Shown here: positions 42,214 to 49,716 of the stretch, piece after piece
Layout of the letters: every line of letters starts with the position of its first letter
Position numbering within the stretch: the stretch's first letter is position 1
Source of the DNA: Phenylobacterium deserti
Lineage (GTDB): Bacteria > Pseudomonadota > Alphaproteobacteria > Caulobacterales > Caulobacteraceae
Reading direction: 5' to 3'
Length of the DNA stretch: 64,000 nt
Assembly (NCBI RefSeq): GCF_003254705.1
Contig: NZ_QFYR01000003.1
Coordinates: 186,001-250,000, forward strand
Made by a program: the position numbers and the translations under genes
The notes under the pieces: model-generated
Told to the model about the DNA's origin: nothing
Database searches by the model: none
The model's input: only the letters and a program-made list of their open reading frames with translations

Positions 42214-43641
42214 CTATGCGAGGCTGACGTGCTTGGTCCGCTGGTACGGCCGCAGGATCTCGACGCCGCCTTCGGTATCGACGCCGCTTTCCTTCCAGCC
42301 GCCCAGGGCCGCCTCCGGGTAGTGAGTGAGCGGTCCGTTCACGCCGACGACGCCGTACTCGAGGGCGTCGATCAGCCGACGCTGCCGCCGGCCGTCGTGG
42401 GTGACCACGTAGGAGGCCAGGCCGAAGTCCGGTCGGTTGGCGCGCTCCAGCATCTGCGCTTCGTTCTCGAAGGGCAGGATGGGAGCCAGCGGGCCGAACG
42501 GCTCCTCGCGCAGGATCTCGGCATCGTCCGGCACATCTGCGAGCACGGTCGGCGCGTAGAAAAAGCCCCGGTTCCCGACCCGCTTGCCGCCGGCCAGCAC
42601 CTTTGCGCCGCGTGAGCGCGCGTCGTCGACCAAGCCCTCAACCGCCGCGAGGCGGCGGGCGCTGGCCAAAGGGCCCATCTCGCTTGTGAGATCGGTCCCA
42701 GGTCCCACCCGCAGGGCCGTCGCCCGGGCTATGAACCGGGCGCTGAACCTTGCCGCGATCCCGGCCTCGACGAAGAACCGTGAAGGGCTCAGGCAGATCT
42801 GTCCGGCGTTGGCGAACTTCGCCTCCGCCAGCATGTCGGCCGCCCATTCGGGGTCGACGTCACTGCAGACGATCACCGGCGCGTGGCCGCCCAGTTCCAT
42901 CGTCACCGGCTTGATCGCCGCCCCGGCGGCGGCGGCCAGGCGCTTGCCGATCGGGATCGAGCCCGTAAACGTGACCTTGGCGACATCCGGCGCCGAGATG
43001 AGGTGGTCCGAGACCTGGTCGGCCCGGCCGAACAGCACGGCCAGGGCCGCTGGGGCGACGCCCGCCTCCAGCAGCGCGCGAGCCATGACCAGCATCGAGC
43101 CGGGGGTCTCCTGCGAGGGCTTGCAGATGATCGAGCAGCCCGCCCCCAGCGCGCCGGCGAATTTCTTGGCCGCCAGCGCCATCGGGAAGTTCCACGGCGT
43201 AAAGGCCGCCACCACCCCGATCGGATGGCTCTGGATTTCGATCCGGGGGCCGCGTGTGCGACCCGCCACGACGCGGTCGGAGATGCGCCGCGCCTCCTCG
43301 CCGCCCCACTCCAGGAAGTCGGCCGACCGTTGAACCTCCGTCCGGGCTTGGGCGAGAGGCTTGCCCTGTTCGCGCGTGATGGTGAGCGCCGCGCCTTCCA
43401 CGTCGGTGCGCAGGATCTCGGCGGCGCGCTTCAGGATGGCGCCGCGCTCCCACGGCGAGATCGCCGACCACTGGCGGAAGCCCTGGACGGCGGTCGCGAC
43501 CGCATCGCGCAGATCCTCGGCGGAGGCGTAGGCGACCTTACCGATCACCTTGCCGGTGGCGGGATCGACCACCTCGCCGGTCTCTCCGGTGGAGCCGGCG
43601 CGCTCGGCGCCGCCGATGAGAAGGTGGAATTCGTGGGTCAT
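42214..43641 (-). CDS. NAD(P)-dependent aldehyde dehydrogenase (succinate-semialdehyde-like)
   Basis: 475 residues from ATG 43641, preceded by AGGAG. It has the ALDH signatures FTPWNFPMAL, the glycine motif FTGSIPIGK, the general base Glu249 (ELGGH) and the catalytic Cys283 (NAGQICLS). The order and the FTPWNFP block fit the GabD/AldA-like NAD(P) aldehyde dehydrogenases; the preferred aldehyde is not clear. Divergent to it is a LysR gene at 43868, which probably controls it. The following genes (DUF2721, SDR, DJ-1/PfpI) suggest a reactive-aldehyde response. Confidence 0.92.
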   Translation of the reverse strand: MTHEFHLLIGGAERAGSTGETGEVVDPATGKVIGKVAYASAEDLRDAVATAVQGFRQWSAISPWERGAILKRAAEILRTDVEGAALTITREQGKPLAQARTEVQRSADFLEWGGEEARRISDRVVAGRTRGPRIEIQSHPIGVVAAFTPWNFPMALAAKKFAGALGAGCSIICKPSQETPGSMLVMARALLEAGVAPAALAVLFGRADQVSDHLISAPDVAKVTFTGSIPIGKRLAAAAGAAIKPVTMELGGHAPVIVCSDVDPEWAADMLAEAKFANAGQICLSPSRFFVEAGIAARFSARFIARATALRVGPGTDLTSEMGPLASARRLAAVEGLVDDARSRGAKVLAGGKRVGNRGFFYAPTVLADVPDDAEILREEPFGPLAPILPFENEAQMLERANRPDFGLASYVVTHDGRRQRRLIDALEYGVVGVNGPLTHYPEAALGGWKESGVDTEGGVEILRPYQRTKHVSLA

Positions 43642-43867
43642 GACGGGGCTCCTGGCGCGGCGAGGCGCCTTGGCCCGACGGTCAGCGCCGGGGCATGGGT
43701 TTGGGAAAAAGGGGTGCAATCGGCCGTCTGCGCAGACGGCGCGGTACTCGCCCGGGGCTATGCCTAGGTGGCAGACGTTCCCGTCCACGAGCTATGAATA
43801 CCAGCTGATTTTACGAGAAGAACGACTTCGTTTATGTGTCAGCCATACCTCGGAGGCATGACCCGGC

Positions 43868-44770
43868 TTGGAGCTCCGCCACCTCAGATACTTCGTCGCC
43901 GTGGCGGAGGAGGGCAGCCTCACCGTGGCCGCCGAACGCCGCCTGCACACGGCCCAGCCATCGCTCAGCCGGCAACTGCGCGACCTTGAGCTGGAGGTGG
44001 GCGCACAGCTCTTCCTGCGCGGAGCGCGCGGCGTGGAGCTGACACCTGCAGGACGCGCGTTCCTGGAGCACGCGCGACTGACGCTGCAGGCGGCCGCCGA
44101 GGCGGTGGCCGCCGCCCGGCGCGCCGCCCGGCCGCCCAAGCCCAGCTTCTCCGTCGGATTCCTCACGGGTCAGGAGGTGGAGTGGCTGTCGCACGTCACC
44201 CATGTGCTGCGCGGCCAGCTCAAGGACATCGACTTCCGGGTGTCGAGCGACTTCTCCCCGGAAATCGGCGAGGCCATCCAGCGTGGCGACATCGACCTCG
44301 GCTTCTGCCGCCTCGAACCGCAGCCGGACGTGACCTACAAGGTCATCGCCCATGAGCCGATCCTGGTCTTCATGCCCAGGAACCATCCGCTGGCGGCCTG
44401 CTCGGCCATCGACGCGCGCGACATCGATCCGGACACGTTCATCGGCTACACCGACACGCCGCACGTCCTGCGCGGTATCGTTGACCGCTACTTCCGGGAC
44501 CGGGGCGTGACCATGTCGCCCACCCATCACCTGGACGGCATCGCCACCGGGATTTCGCTGGTCGCTTCGACCGGCGGCGTCACCTTGCTGCCGGCCTATG
44601 TGGAGCCGTTGCTCCCGCGATCGGTCGTGAGCCGACCGCTGACCGGCAACGCCCCCGTGATCGAAATCGCCGCCGGCTATCGAGCGGACAACCCATCGCC
44701 GGTGTTGCGCTTCTTCATCGACAACATCGAACAGGTTATCGCTTCACGCGCCGGCGACGTTCGGGGCTGA
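43868..44770 (+). CDS. LysR-family regulator, divergent from aldehyde dehydrogenase
   Basis: 300 residues. The only in-frame start near the family N terminus is TTG 43868 (GGAGG lies 11 bp upstream), giving MELRHLRYFVAVAEEGSL, the standard LysR beginning. The HTH follows (TAQPSLSRQLRDLE). The effector domain resembles the CbbR/BenM/CatM group (PVGFL-like VGFLTGQEVEWL, DIDLGFCRLEP, FMPRNHPLA). It is likely to control the aldehyde dehydrogenase operon with an aromatic or organic acid as inducer. An inverted-repeat-like element ACGAGAAG/CTTCGT at about 43813-43831 lies in the shared intergenic region. Confidence 0.85.
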   Translation: MELRHLRYFVAVAEEGSLTVAAERRLHTAQPSLSRQLRDLELEVGAQLFLRGARGVELTPAGRAFLEHARLTLQAAAEAVAAARRAARPPKPSFSVGFLTGQEVEWLSHVTHVLRGQLKDIDFRVSSDFSPEIGEAIQRGDIDLGFCRLEPQPDVTYKVIAHEPILVFMPRNHPLAACSAIDARDIDPDTFIGYTDTPHVLRGIVDRYFRDRGVTMSPTHHLDGIATGISLVASTGGVTLLPAYVEPLLPRSVVSRPLTGNAPVIEIAAGYRADNPSPVLRFFIDNIEQVIASRAGDVRG

Positions 44771-44844
44771 CGCCCGGCGGCTTGTCACAAGCGGTCGACC
44801 GGCAGAACTGATGCGGAGGGAACACGGTGTTGTCAGGGCGCGGC

Positions 44845-44987
44845 GGCGTGGAGCGGGCGCGCGCCCTACTCGGCAGCAACGGCGACGGCCGTTCGCCGGT
44901 GGGACATCGCCAGGACCAGCAGCAGGCCCAGGCCCGACGCCGGCGCCGGCCAGCGCGACTGCAGGATAGCCTAGCCCGCCGGCGATC
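44845..44987 (-). pseudogene. Decayed copy of the 3' end of the MFS transporter gene
   Basis: This 143-bp stretch repeats 32936-33080, the end of the MFS gene at 32957 with part of its trailer. Four substitutions and a 2-bp deletion (frameshift) separate the copies, about 96% identity. The reading direction is the same (minus). The rest of the gene is absent on both sides. No terminal repeats or transposase sit nearby, so the mechanism of duplication is unclear. It is bounded by the LysR stop and the SDR gene. Confidence 0.8.
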
Positions 44988-45127
44988 TGCCGGCGCAGCT
45001 CGGACCGACCCGCACCGAGGCCTTATCGGAGCGAGGGGCGCCGCCGCCGGGCGCCATGACCAGCTGCTCGCCGGCCCGGGCCCGGGCTCGCGCTCACGAG
45101 GGGACCCCGCCTCCTTGTGGGGTTCGA

Positions 45128-45880
45128 TCAGGCGCTGATCCCGCCGTCCACCAGGATGCCGTTGCCCGTGACGTAGGCGGCGCCCGGGCCGGCGAGGAAG
45201 GCCACCGCCTCGGCGACTTCCCAGGGCTCGCCGTAGCGGCCGATGGAGAGGGCCGGCAGCACGGAAGGGGCGATCGGACCGTCGGCTGGATTCATGTCGG
45301 TGCCGATCGGGCCGGGACGGACAAGATTGACGGTGATCCCGCGCGGTCCGAGTTCGCGGGCGAGGCCGCGGGTGAAGCTCTCCAGGGCTGACTTGGTGGC
45401 GGCGTACACGCTGAGCCCCGCGAACGGGACCGACAGGCCCGCATTGCTGCCGATGCTGATGATGCGGCCGCCATCCGGGATATGTTTCAGCGCGCTCTGG
45501 GTGGTCACCAAGACGCCGCGCAGATTGACGTTCAGCTGCAGGTCGATCTCGTCCAGCGGCTGTTCGGCGAAGGCGCCCGTGCGCAGGACGCCTGCGTTGT
45601 TGACCAGGATGTCGAGGCCGCCCAGCTCGGCGACGGCGCCGTCGACCGCAGCCTGCACGGCTCCGGGGCTCGCCGCATCGGCCTGCATGGCGACGCCCTT
45701 GCGCCCGCGCCCGCGGATCTCGGCGGCGAGCGCTTCGGCCTGGGCGGCGGATTTCTCGTAAGTGATGGCGACGTCGGCGCCCTCTTCGGCCAGCTTCAGG
45801 GCGATGGCGGCGCCGATGCCGCGTGCGGCGCCGGTGACAAGGGCGCGCTTGCCCAGGAGACGGGCGGTGGAAGTGCTCAT
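45128..45880 (-). CDS. Short-chain dehydrogenase/reductase (FabG-like)
   Basis: 250 residues: Rossmann motif TGAARGIG, NNAGVL, catalytic Ser (SIGSNAG) and YAATK, and the C-terminal end TGNGILVDGGISA usual for SDRs of the glucose/ribitol dehydrogenase type. It resembles 3-oxoacyl-ACP reductase-like proteins common next to TetR repressors. It is 98 bp downstream of a DUF308-like gene in the same direction; the TetR-type repressor that controls that gene may also act on this one. The substrate is unknown. Confidence 0.9.
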   Translation of the reverse strand: MSTSTARLLGKRALVTGAARGIGAAIALKLAEEGADVAITYEKSAAQAEALAAEIRGRGRKGVAMQADAASPGAVQAAVDGAVAELGGLDILVNNAGVLRTGAFAEQPLDEIDLQLNVNLRGVLVTTQSALKHIPDGGRIISIGSNAGLSVPFAGLSVYAATKSALESFTRGLARELGPRGITVNLVRPGPIGTDMNPADGPIAPSVLPALSIGRYGEPWEVAEAVAFLAGPGAAYVTGNGILVDGGISA

Positions 45881-45978
45881 GATTGATCCCGGTTGACCTG
45901 ATCCATCGGCCGTCCGGCCCCCTACGCCAGCTGACGCCGGCGAGGGGGCGGCGAAGGGAAGGGGCGGTGGGGCGGGGG

Positions 45979-46563
45979 CTATCCCGCCACCGGGGCGGGG
46001 CTGCGGGGCGCTGCCCGGACCGTCAGCCAGATGGCCGAGACGAGGAAGTAGAAGGCGCCGAAGGCGGCGTAGGGCGCCACGGCGGTGACATCCAGGGGAA
46101 CGCCTGCGGCGACCCGCTTGAAGAAGAAAGCGCCGGCCAGGACGGACTGAGCGCCGCTCAGCACCATCACCCACTGGGCGCCCGCCACCTTCCAGCGACG
46201 GATCGCGGTGGCGAGCTGAAGCAGGCCCGAGAGGATCGCCCAGGCGCCGAACACCTGGATCACGGCCGGCATGCCGATGGTGAGGGCGACGGCGACGCCG
46301 GCTGCCGTGATGACGCTGATGGCGAGATTGACGGCCTGGGTGGGGTTGGCTCGCAGACCGCCGCTCCGGCGCGCGTCGATCAGGTTCGCCAGCGCATCCC
46401 AGGTCGGATAAGCGACGAACAGCACGGCCCCGAGCAGGGGCGAGCGGCCGCCGACGGCGACGGCCGAGGCGATCCAGCCGATCGAGACGATGGCGCGCAT
46501 GAAATAGTAGCGCCGCAGCCACTGGCTCGGCGGGGTGGCGGGTGAGGACGAACGGGACGGCAT
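45979..46563 (-). CDS. DUF308-like six-helix membrane protein
   Basis: 194 residues from ATG 46563, with AGGAG upstream. About six membrane helices are visible (AIVSIGWIASAVAVG, LLGAVLFVAYPTWDALANLI, AISVITAAGVAVALTIG, AWAILSGLLQLATAI, and two more near the C terminus). The Gly/Ala-rich small-helix pattern is that of the HdeD/DUF308 family, which has a role in acid resistance in enteric bacteria. In this genome it sits under a TetR-type operator set (46583-46624), so it is probably induced by a ligand of that repressor. Confidence 0.68.
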   Translation of the reverse strand: MPSRSSSPATPPSQWLRRYYFMRAIVSIGWIASAVAVGGRSPLLGAVLFVAYPTWDALANLIDARRSGGLRANPTQAVNLAISVITAAGVAVALTIGMPAVIQVFGAWAILSGLLQLATAIRRWKVAGAQWVMVLSGAQSVLAGAFFFKRVAAGVPLDVTAVAPYAAFGAFYFLVSAIWLTVRAAPRSPAPVAG

Positions 46564-46582
46564 GGCAGGTCTCCTGTGGCAA

Positions 46583-46624
46583 CTACCTACTAGAAGGTAG
46601 GCGTCTACCAACTAGTAAGTAGAC
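46583..46624. promoter_or_regulatory. TetR-type operators between TetR and DUF308 genes
   Basis: Two linked palindromes: CTACCT-N6-AGGTAG at 46583-46600 and GTCTAC-N10-GTAGAC at 46603-46624. A related site, CTACC-N4-GGTAG, lies 9-22 bp before the TetR start codon. The CTAC/GTAG core recurs in all of them, as expected for one repressor acting at two promoters. Confidence 0.65.
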
Positions 46625-46690
46625 CGGGGACTTGCAATGGCCCCGCTGTCATCCGCGTTTCAGAATTCGGGGCGCTCGCGCGCAGTCGCC

Positions 46691-47266
46691 TCAGCTCCGG
46701 TCGGTGCGCATCCGCGCCAGGAAGGCGTCGACCACGAAGTTGAACTTGCCGGGATCGTCGTAGGCGCGGGCCATCACCATCGCACCGTAAATGGCGGTCT
46801 GGAAGAACTGGGCTGAGGTTTCGGGCTCGAGTTCCAGCTGGATCGCGCCCTGCCGGACGCCCAGGGCCATGACGCGCTTGAGCCACTCGCCGAGGTCGTT
46901 GAAGTGTCCGCGCACGGCGACGCCGACGTCCTCGGGCAGGGCGGGCAGCTCGACCGCCAGGACGCCGGCCAGGCAGAACGGCTCCGACTGGTCCTCGATG
47001 CAACGCTTCCAGTAGTCCACATAGGCGAGCAGCTGGGCCATCGCGTCGGGCTCGTCGTTCTCGAGCGCTGCGATCTGCTGGCGGATCACCGTGCGCTGCT
47101 GTTCAACGACCGCGACCACCAGATCCACCTTGGAAGGGAAGTGGTGGTGGATGCTCGCCTTGCGGATGCCGAGCCGCTCCGCCAGGTGGGCGTAGCTGAA
47201 CCCGTTATACCCGGCGTTCACGATGAGCCGACCGGCTTCACCGATCAGCTTGTCTGCAGTGCTCAT
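46691..47266 (-). CDS. TetR-family repressor
   Basis: 191 residues. The N-terminal HTH (VNAGYNGFSYAHLAERLGIRK in parts: GYNGFSYAHLAERLG, ASIHHHFPSK) is the TetR type and is followed by an alpha-helical ligand domain with LAGVLAVELPALPEDV. The HHH-FPSK end of the recognition region is that of the AcrR/YcdC-like repressors. Operator-like palindromes lie directly before its own ATG and before the downstream DUF308 gene, so it is probably autoregulated and represses that gene. The inducer is unknown. Confidence 0.9.
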   Translation of the reverse strand: MSTADKLIGEAGRLIVNAGYNGFSYAHLAERLGIRKASIHHHFPSKVDLVVAVVEQQRTVIRQQIAALENDEPDAMAQLLAYVDYWKRCIEDQSEPFCLAGVLAVELPALPEDVGVAVRGHFNDLGEWLKRVMALGVRQGAIQLELEPETSAQFFQTAIYGAMVMARAYDDPGKFNFVVDAFLARMRTDRS

Positions 47267-47268
47267 TC

Positions 47269-47288
47269 GTAGATCTACCTTCTGGTAG
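47269..47288. promoter_or_regulatory. Operator of the TetR gene
   Basis: GTAGATCTAC (10-bp perfect palindrome, 47269-47278) overlaps CTACC-N4-GGTAG (47275-47288) just before the TetR ATG. Repressor bound here would hide the ribosome site and promoter. Confidence 0.6.
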
Positions 47289-47384
47289 GTCGATATAGCC
47301 CGGTCGTTCGCGGCGGCAAGCCGCGGCGTCGCCTGCCGGGGATTGTCGAAGTGCGGCGGTCCTGCCCGGGTCTTCCGCTTGGGA

Positions 47385-48245
47385 TCAGAGCGACGGTGTG
47401 GACAGGCGATCAGTCACGGTCGCGATGAAGGCGCGAAGGCGTCGCAGTCGCCTGAGGTCCCGGTGATAGCCCATCCAGATGTCGCGGCCGGGCGGGTCCG
47501 AGGGCAGACGCAGGCGTCGCAGCCCCGGCGCCTGGTCGCCCACGACCTGCGGCAGGACAGCGATCCCGACGCCCTGCCGGCACAGCCACGCCTGTACGTT
47601 GCGATTGTTGGACGCCAGAACCGGGCGTGCGTTCGGAAAGGTTTCCCGCAGCCAGGCGATGTCGGGAAACTGTCCCGTCGAGGTGTCCATAGTGATGAGG
47701 CTGAAGCCGGTCCCGTCCGCGAAGACGGGCTCTGGGAGGTCCGTCGCCACGTAGGCGGCGTAGGACAGACGGATCAGGCGGCGCTGGACGACGTCCGGTG
47801 CGTCGAACGGAACGATCCGGAAAGCGATGTCGGCCTCGCGCTGCGCCAGGCTGAACAGCCGCGTCCCGGTGAGCAGCTCGAGTTCGACGTGAGGGTAGGT
47901 CTTGACGAACTCTCCGATGATCGGGGGAAGAACATAGGCCCCGAACCAGTCGGCCGATGAGATCCGCAGGCGACCCCGGAGGTTCTGTTCGCCGCCCGCC
48001 AGCCGCCGCGCGATGGCCAGGGCGCCCTCCTCCATCTGCTCGGCCAGAGCGATGATGGCCGCGCCTTCCTCGGTCAGCACCAGGCCGTCGGCGGTTCTCT
48101 GGAACAGCGTCTGGCCGGTGGCCTGTTCCAGCGCGCGAAGCCGGCGGCCGACCGTCGGATGGCTCAGACCGAGCGTCTTGGCCGCGCCCGCCAGCGTTCC
48201 CGCCCGGGAGACGGCAAGGAAGATCCTGACATCGCTCCATTCCAC
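47385..48245 (-). CDS. LysR-family regulator, divergent from SDR
   Basis: 286 residues: MEWSDVRIFLAVSRAGTLAG, then the HTH LSHPTVGRRLRALEQATG, and an effector domain with LRISSADWFGAYVLPPII and EADIAFRIVPFD. This is the LysR subtype with PTVGRRL helix that regulates exporters or dehydrogenases. It faces the SDR gene at 48400 with 154 bp between, so it is likely to control it. An 8-bp palindrome TTCGCGAA lies at 48292-48299 in this region. Two C-terminal Arg-rich repeats (DLRRLRRLRAF) are a basic tail. Confidence 0.87.
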   Translation of the reverse strand: MEWSDVRIFLAVSRAGTLAGAAKTLGLSHPTVGRRLRALEQATGQTLFQRTADGLVLTEEGAAIIALAEQMEEGALAIARRLAGGEQNLRGRLRISSADWFGAYVLPPIIGEFVKTYPHVELELLTGTRLFSLAQREADIAFRIVPFDAPDVVQRRLIRLSYAAYVATDLPEPVFADGTGFSLITMDTSTGQFPDIAWLRETFPNARPVLASNNRNVQAWLCRQGVGIAVLPQVVGDQAPGLRRLRLPSDPPGRDIWMGYHRDLRRLRRLRAFIATVTDRLSTPSL

Positions 48246-48399
48246 CTGGCCACCTGTACAGAAATGAACGCCGATCGAACATCACTGTCTCTTCGCGAAC
48301 AGAACCAATCGCCTAAATTCCCTCCGCATTCTCGAACTGCACGACCAGACGACGTGCTGTCGAACCCGCGCCCATGCAAGACGTGCGAAGACGGAGGGG

Positions 48400-49239
48400 A
48401 TGGTGAAAACCTGGCTGATCACAGGCTGTTCGACCGGGCTGGGTCGCGCGCTCGCCGAAGCCGTCGCCCGCCGGGGCGATTGTCTCGTGGCGACCGCGCG
48501 ATCCACCGGCGCCCTCGAGGCGCTGCGCGAGCGCTATCCTGACACGGTGCGCTGCACGCGCCTGGACGTCACCCGTCCCGGCGAGGCGGCCGCCGCGGTC
48601 GCGCTGGCGGAAAGCGCCTTCGGCGGGCTGGATGTGCTGGTCAACAACGCCGGCTTCGGCTTCCTCGGGGCGATCGAGGAGGCCGAGCCGGACGAATACA
48701 GGCCGCTGTTCGAAGCCAATCTGTTCGGTCTCATCGAGACGACCCGCGCGGCGCTGCCGGCGCTGCGCCGGCGTCCGGGCTCGCGCATCGTCAACCTGTC
48801 TTCTCGCGCCGGCCTCTCCGGTTCGGCGGGGTTTGGCTACTACAACGCCACGAAGTTCGCCGTGGAGGGCCTGTCCGAAGCCCTAGCGGACGAGCTCCGC
48901 CCGCTGGACGTCAGGGTCATCATCGTCGAGCCCGGCCCATTCCGCACCGAGTTCCTCGGCCGCTCGATGGCCGCCGCCGCGCGCAGGATCGACGCTTACG
49001 CCAGTACAGCGCAGGGGCGACGGCGATATCGCGAAACCAACGACGGGCGGCAGGCGGGCGACCCGGCTAAGGCCGTGGCTGTCATGCTGCGCGCGGTGGA
49101 TACGGAGAACCCGCCGCTCCACCTCCCGCTCGGCCCTGCGGCCCATGGAACCGTGGAACGCAAGTTCGCGGCCTTCCGCGCCGATGTGGCGGCCTGGCGC
49201 GACATCTCGATCGCCACCGATTTCGACGACCCGGCCTGA
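48400..49239 (+). CDS. Short-chain dehydrogenase/reductase, YbbO/classical type
   Basis: 279 residues: TGCSTGLG, NNAGFGFLG, catalytic Ser (LSSRAG) and YNATK, then PGPFRTEFLGRS, the pattern of the oxidoreductase group that uses NADP(H) with long-chain or aromatic aldehydes/alcohols. An ATG at 48400 follows GGAGGGG. The C-terminal extension (DPAKAVAVMLRAVDTENPPLHLPLG) is standard for this group. It is divergent from a LysR gene that probably controls it. The substrate is unknown. Confidence 0.88.
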   Translation: MVKTWLITGCSTGLGRALAEAVARRGDCLVATARSTGALEALRERYPDTVRCTRLDVTRPGEAAAAVALAESAFGGLDVLVNNAGFGFLGAIEEAEPDEYRPLFEANLFGLIETTRAALPALRRRPGSRIVNLSSRAGLSGSAGFGYYNATKFAVEGLSEALADELRPLDVRVIIVEPGPFRTEFLGRSMAAAARRIDAYASTAQGRRRYRETNDGRQAGDPAKAVAVMLRAVDTENPPLHLPLGPAAHGTVERKFAAFRADVAAWRDISIATDFDDPA

Positions 49240-49716
49240 GCGGTCCCTGATGGCGGGGCGGCGGCTTGTCGCCGGACAACGGCGGCCTGTCAGGCCCTCA
49301 AGCTGCAGCAAGCCTCGAAACACCCTGTCGGATGTGCCGACACGCTGCCAGCGAAGACTGTCATGTCCGCCTCTGGGCAGAGCCAATCCGCGTCTGGCCA
49401 TTTTCGGCTCGCCGGGGCTCAGTGACCGAGCACCGGCAGCGCGGCCGCATCAGTCATCCACTCCCGCACCTGACGAGCCTGGGAGGGCCTCGCTGCGTGA
49501 AAATAACGCGTTATCCGCCTTTAGAAAAAGCATAGCGACGGCCGGGATCAAGATATCAGCGGCGGATTGATCGGCTGCGTTGCGCATAGGTCGAGTCATC
49601 CAAGATTGTCCGACGCAACGGACTGGCGGAAACAAGATGCACTCCGTCGAAGATCCGGCGCCCGGAGGAAGCGCGACAGAAGGAGTCTTTTGAAACGATC
49701 TTAAGCGGGGGTTCAG
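49240..49716. other. Gap of 477 bp with a 12-bp palindrome
   Basis: No gene is recognised. A perfect palindrome ATAACGCGTTAT lies at 49503-49514, about 200 bp before the TBDR start, in a locally AT-rich patch, and may be an operator. The region before it is GC-rich and shows no coding character. Confidence 0.4.

Noticed and set aside
43813..43831. Inverted repeat ACGAGAAG/CTTCGT in the LysR/aldehyde-dehydrogenase intergenic region as a firm LysR site
   Set aside because: The arms pair only with one inserted base and no convincing T-N11-A motif was fixed, so it is mentioned only as a possibility.
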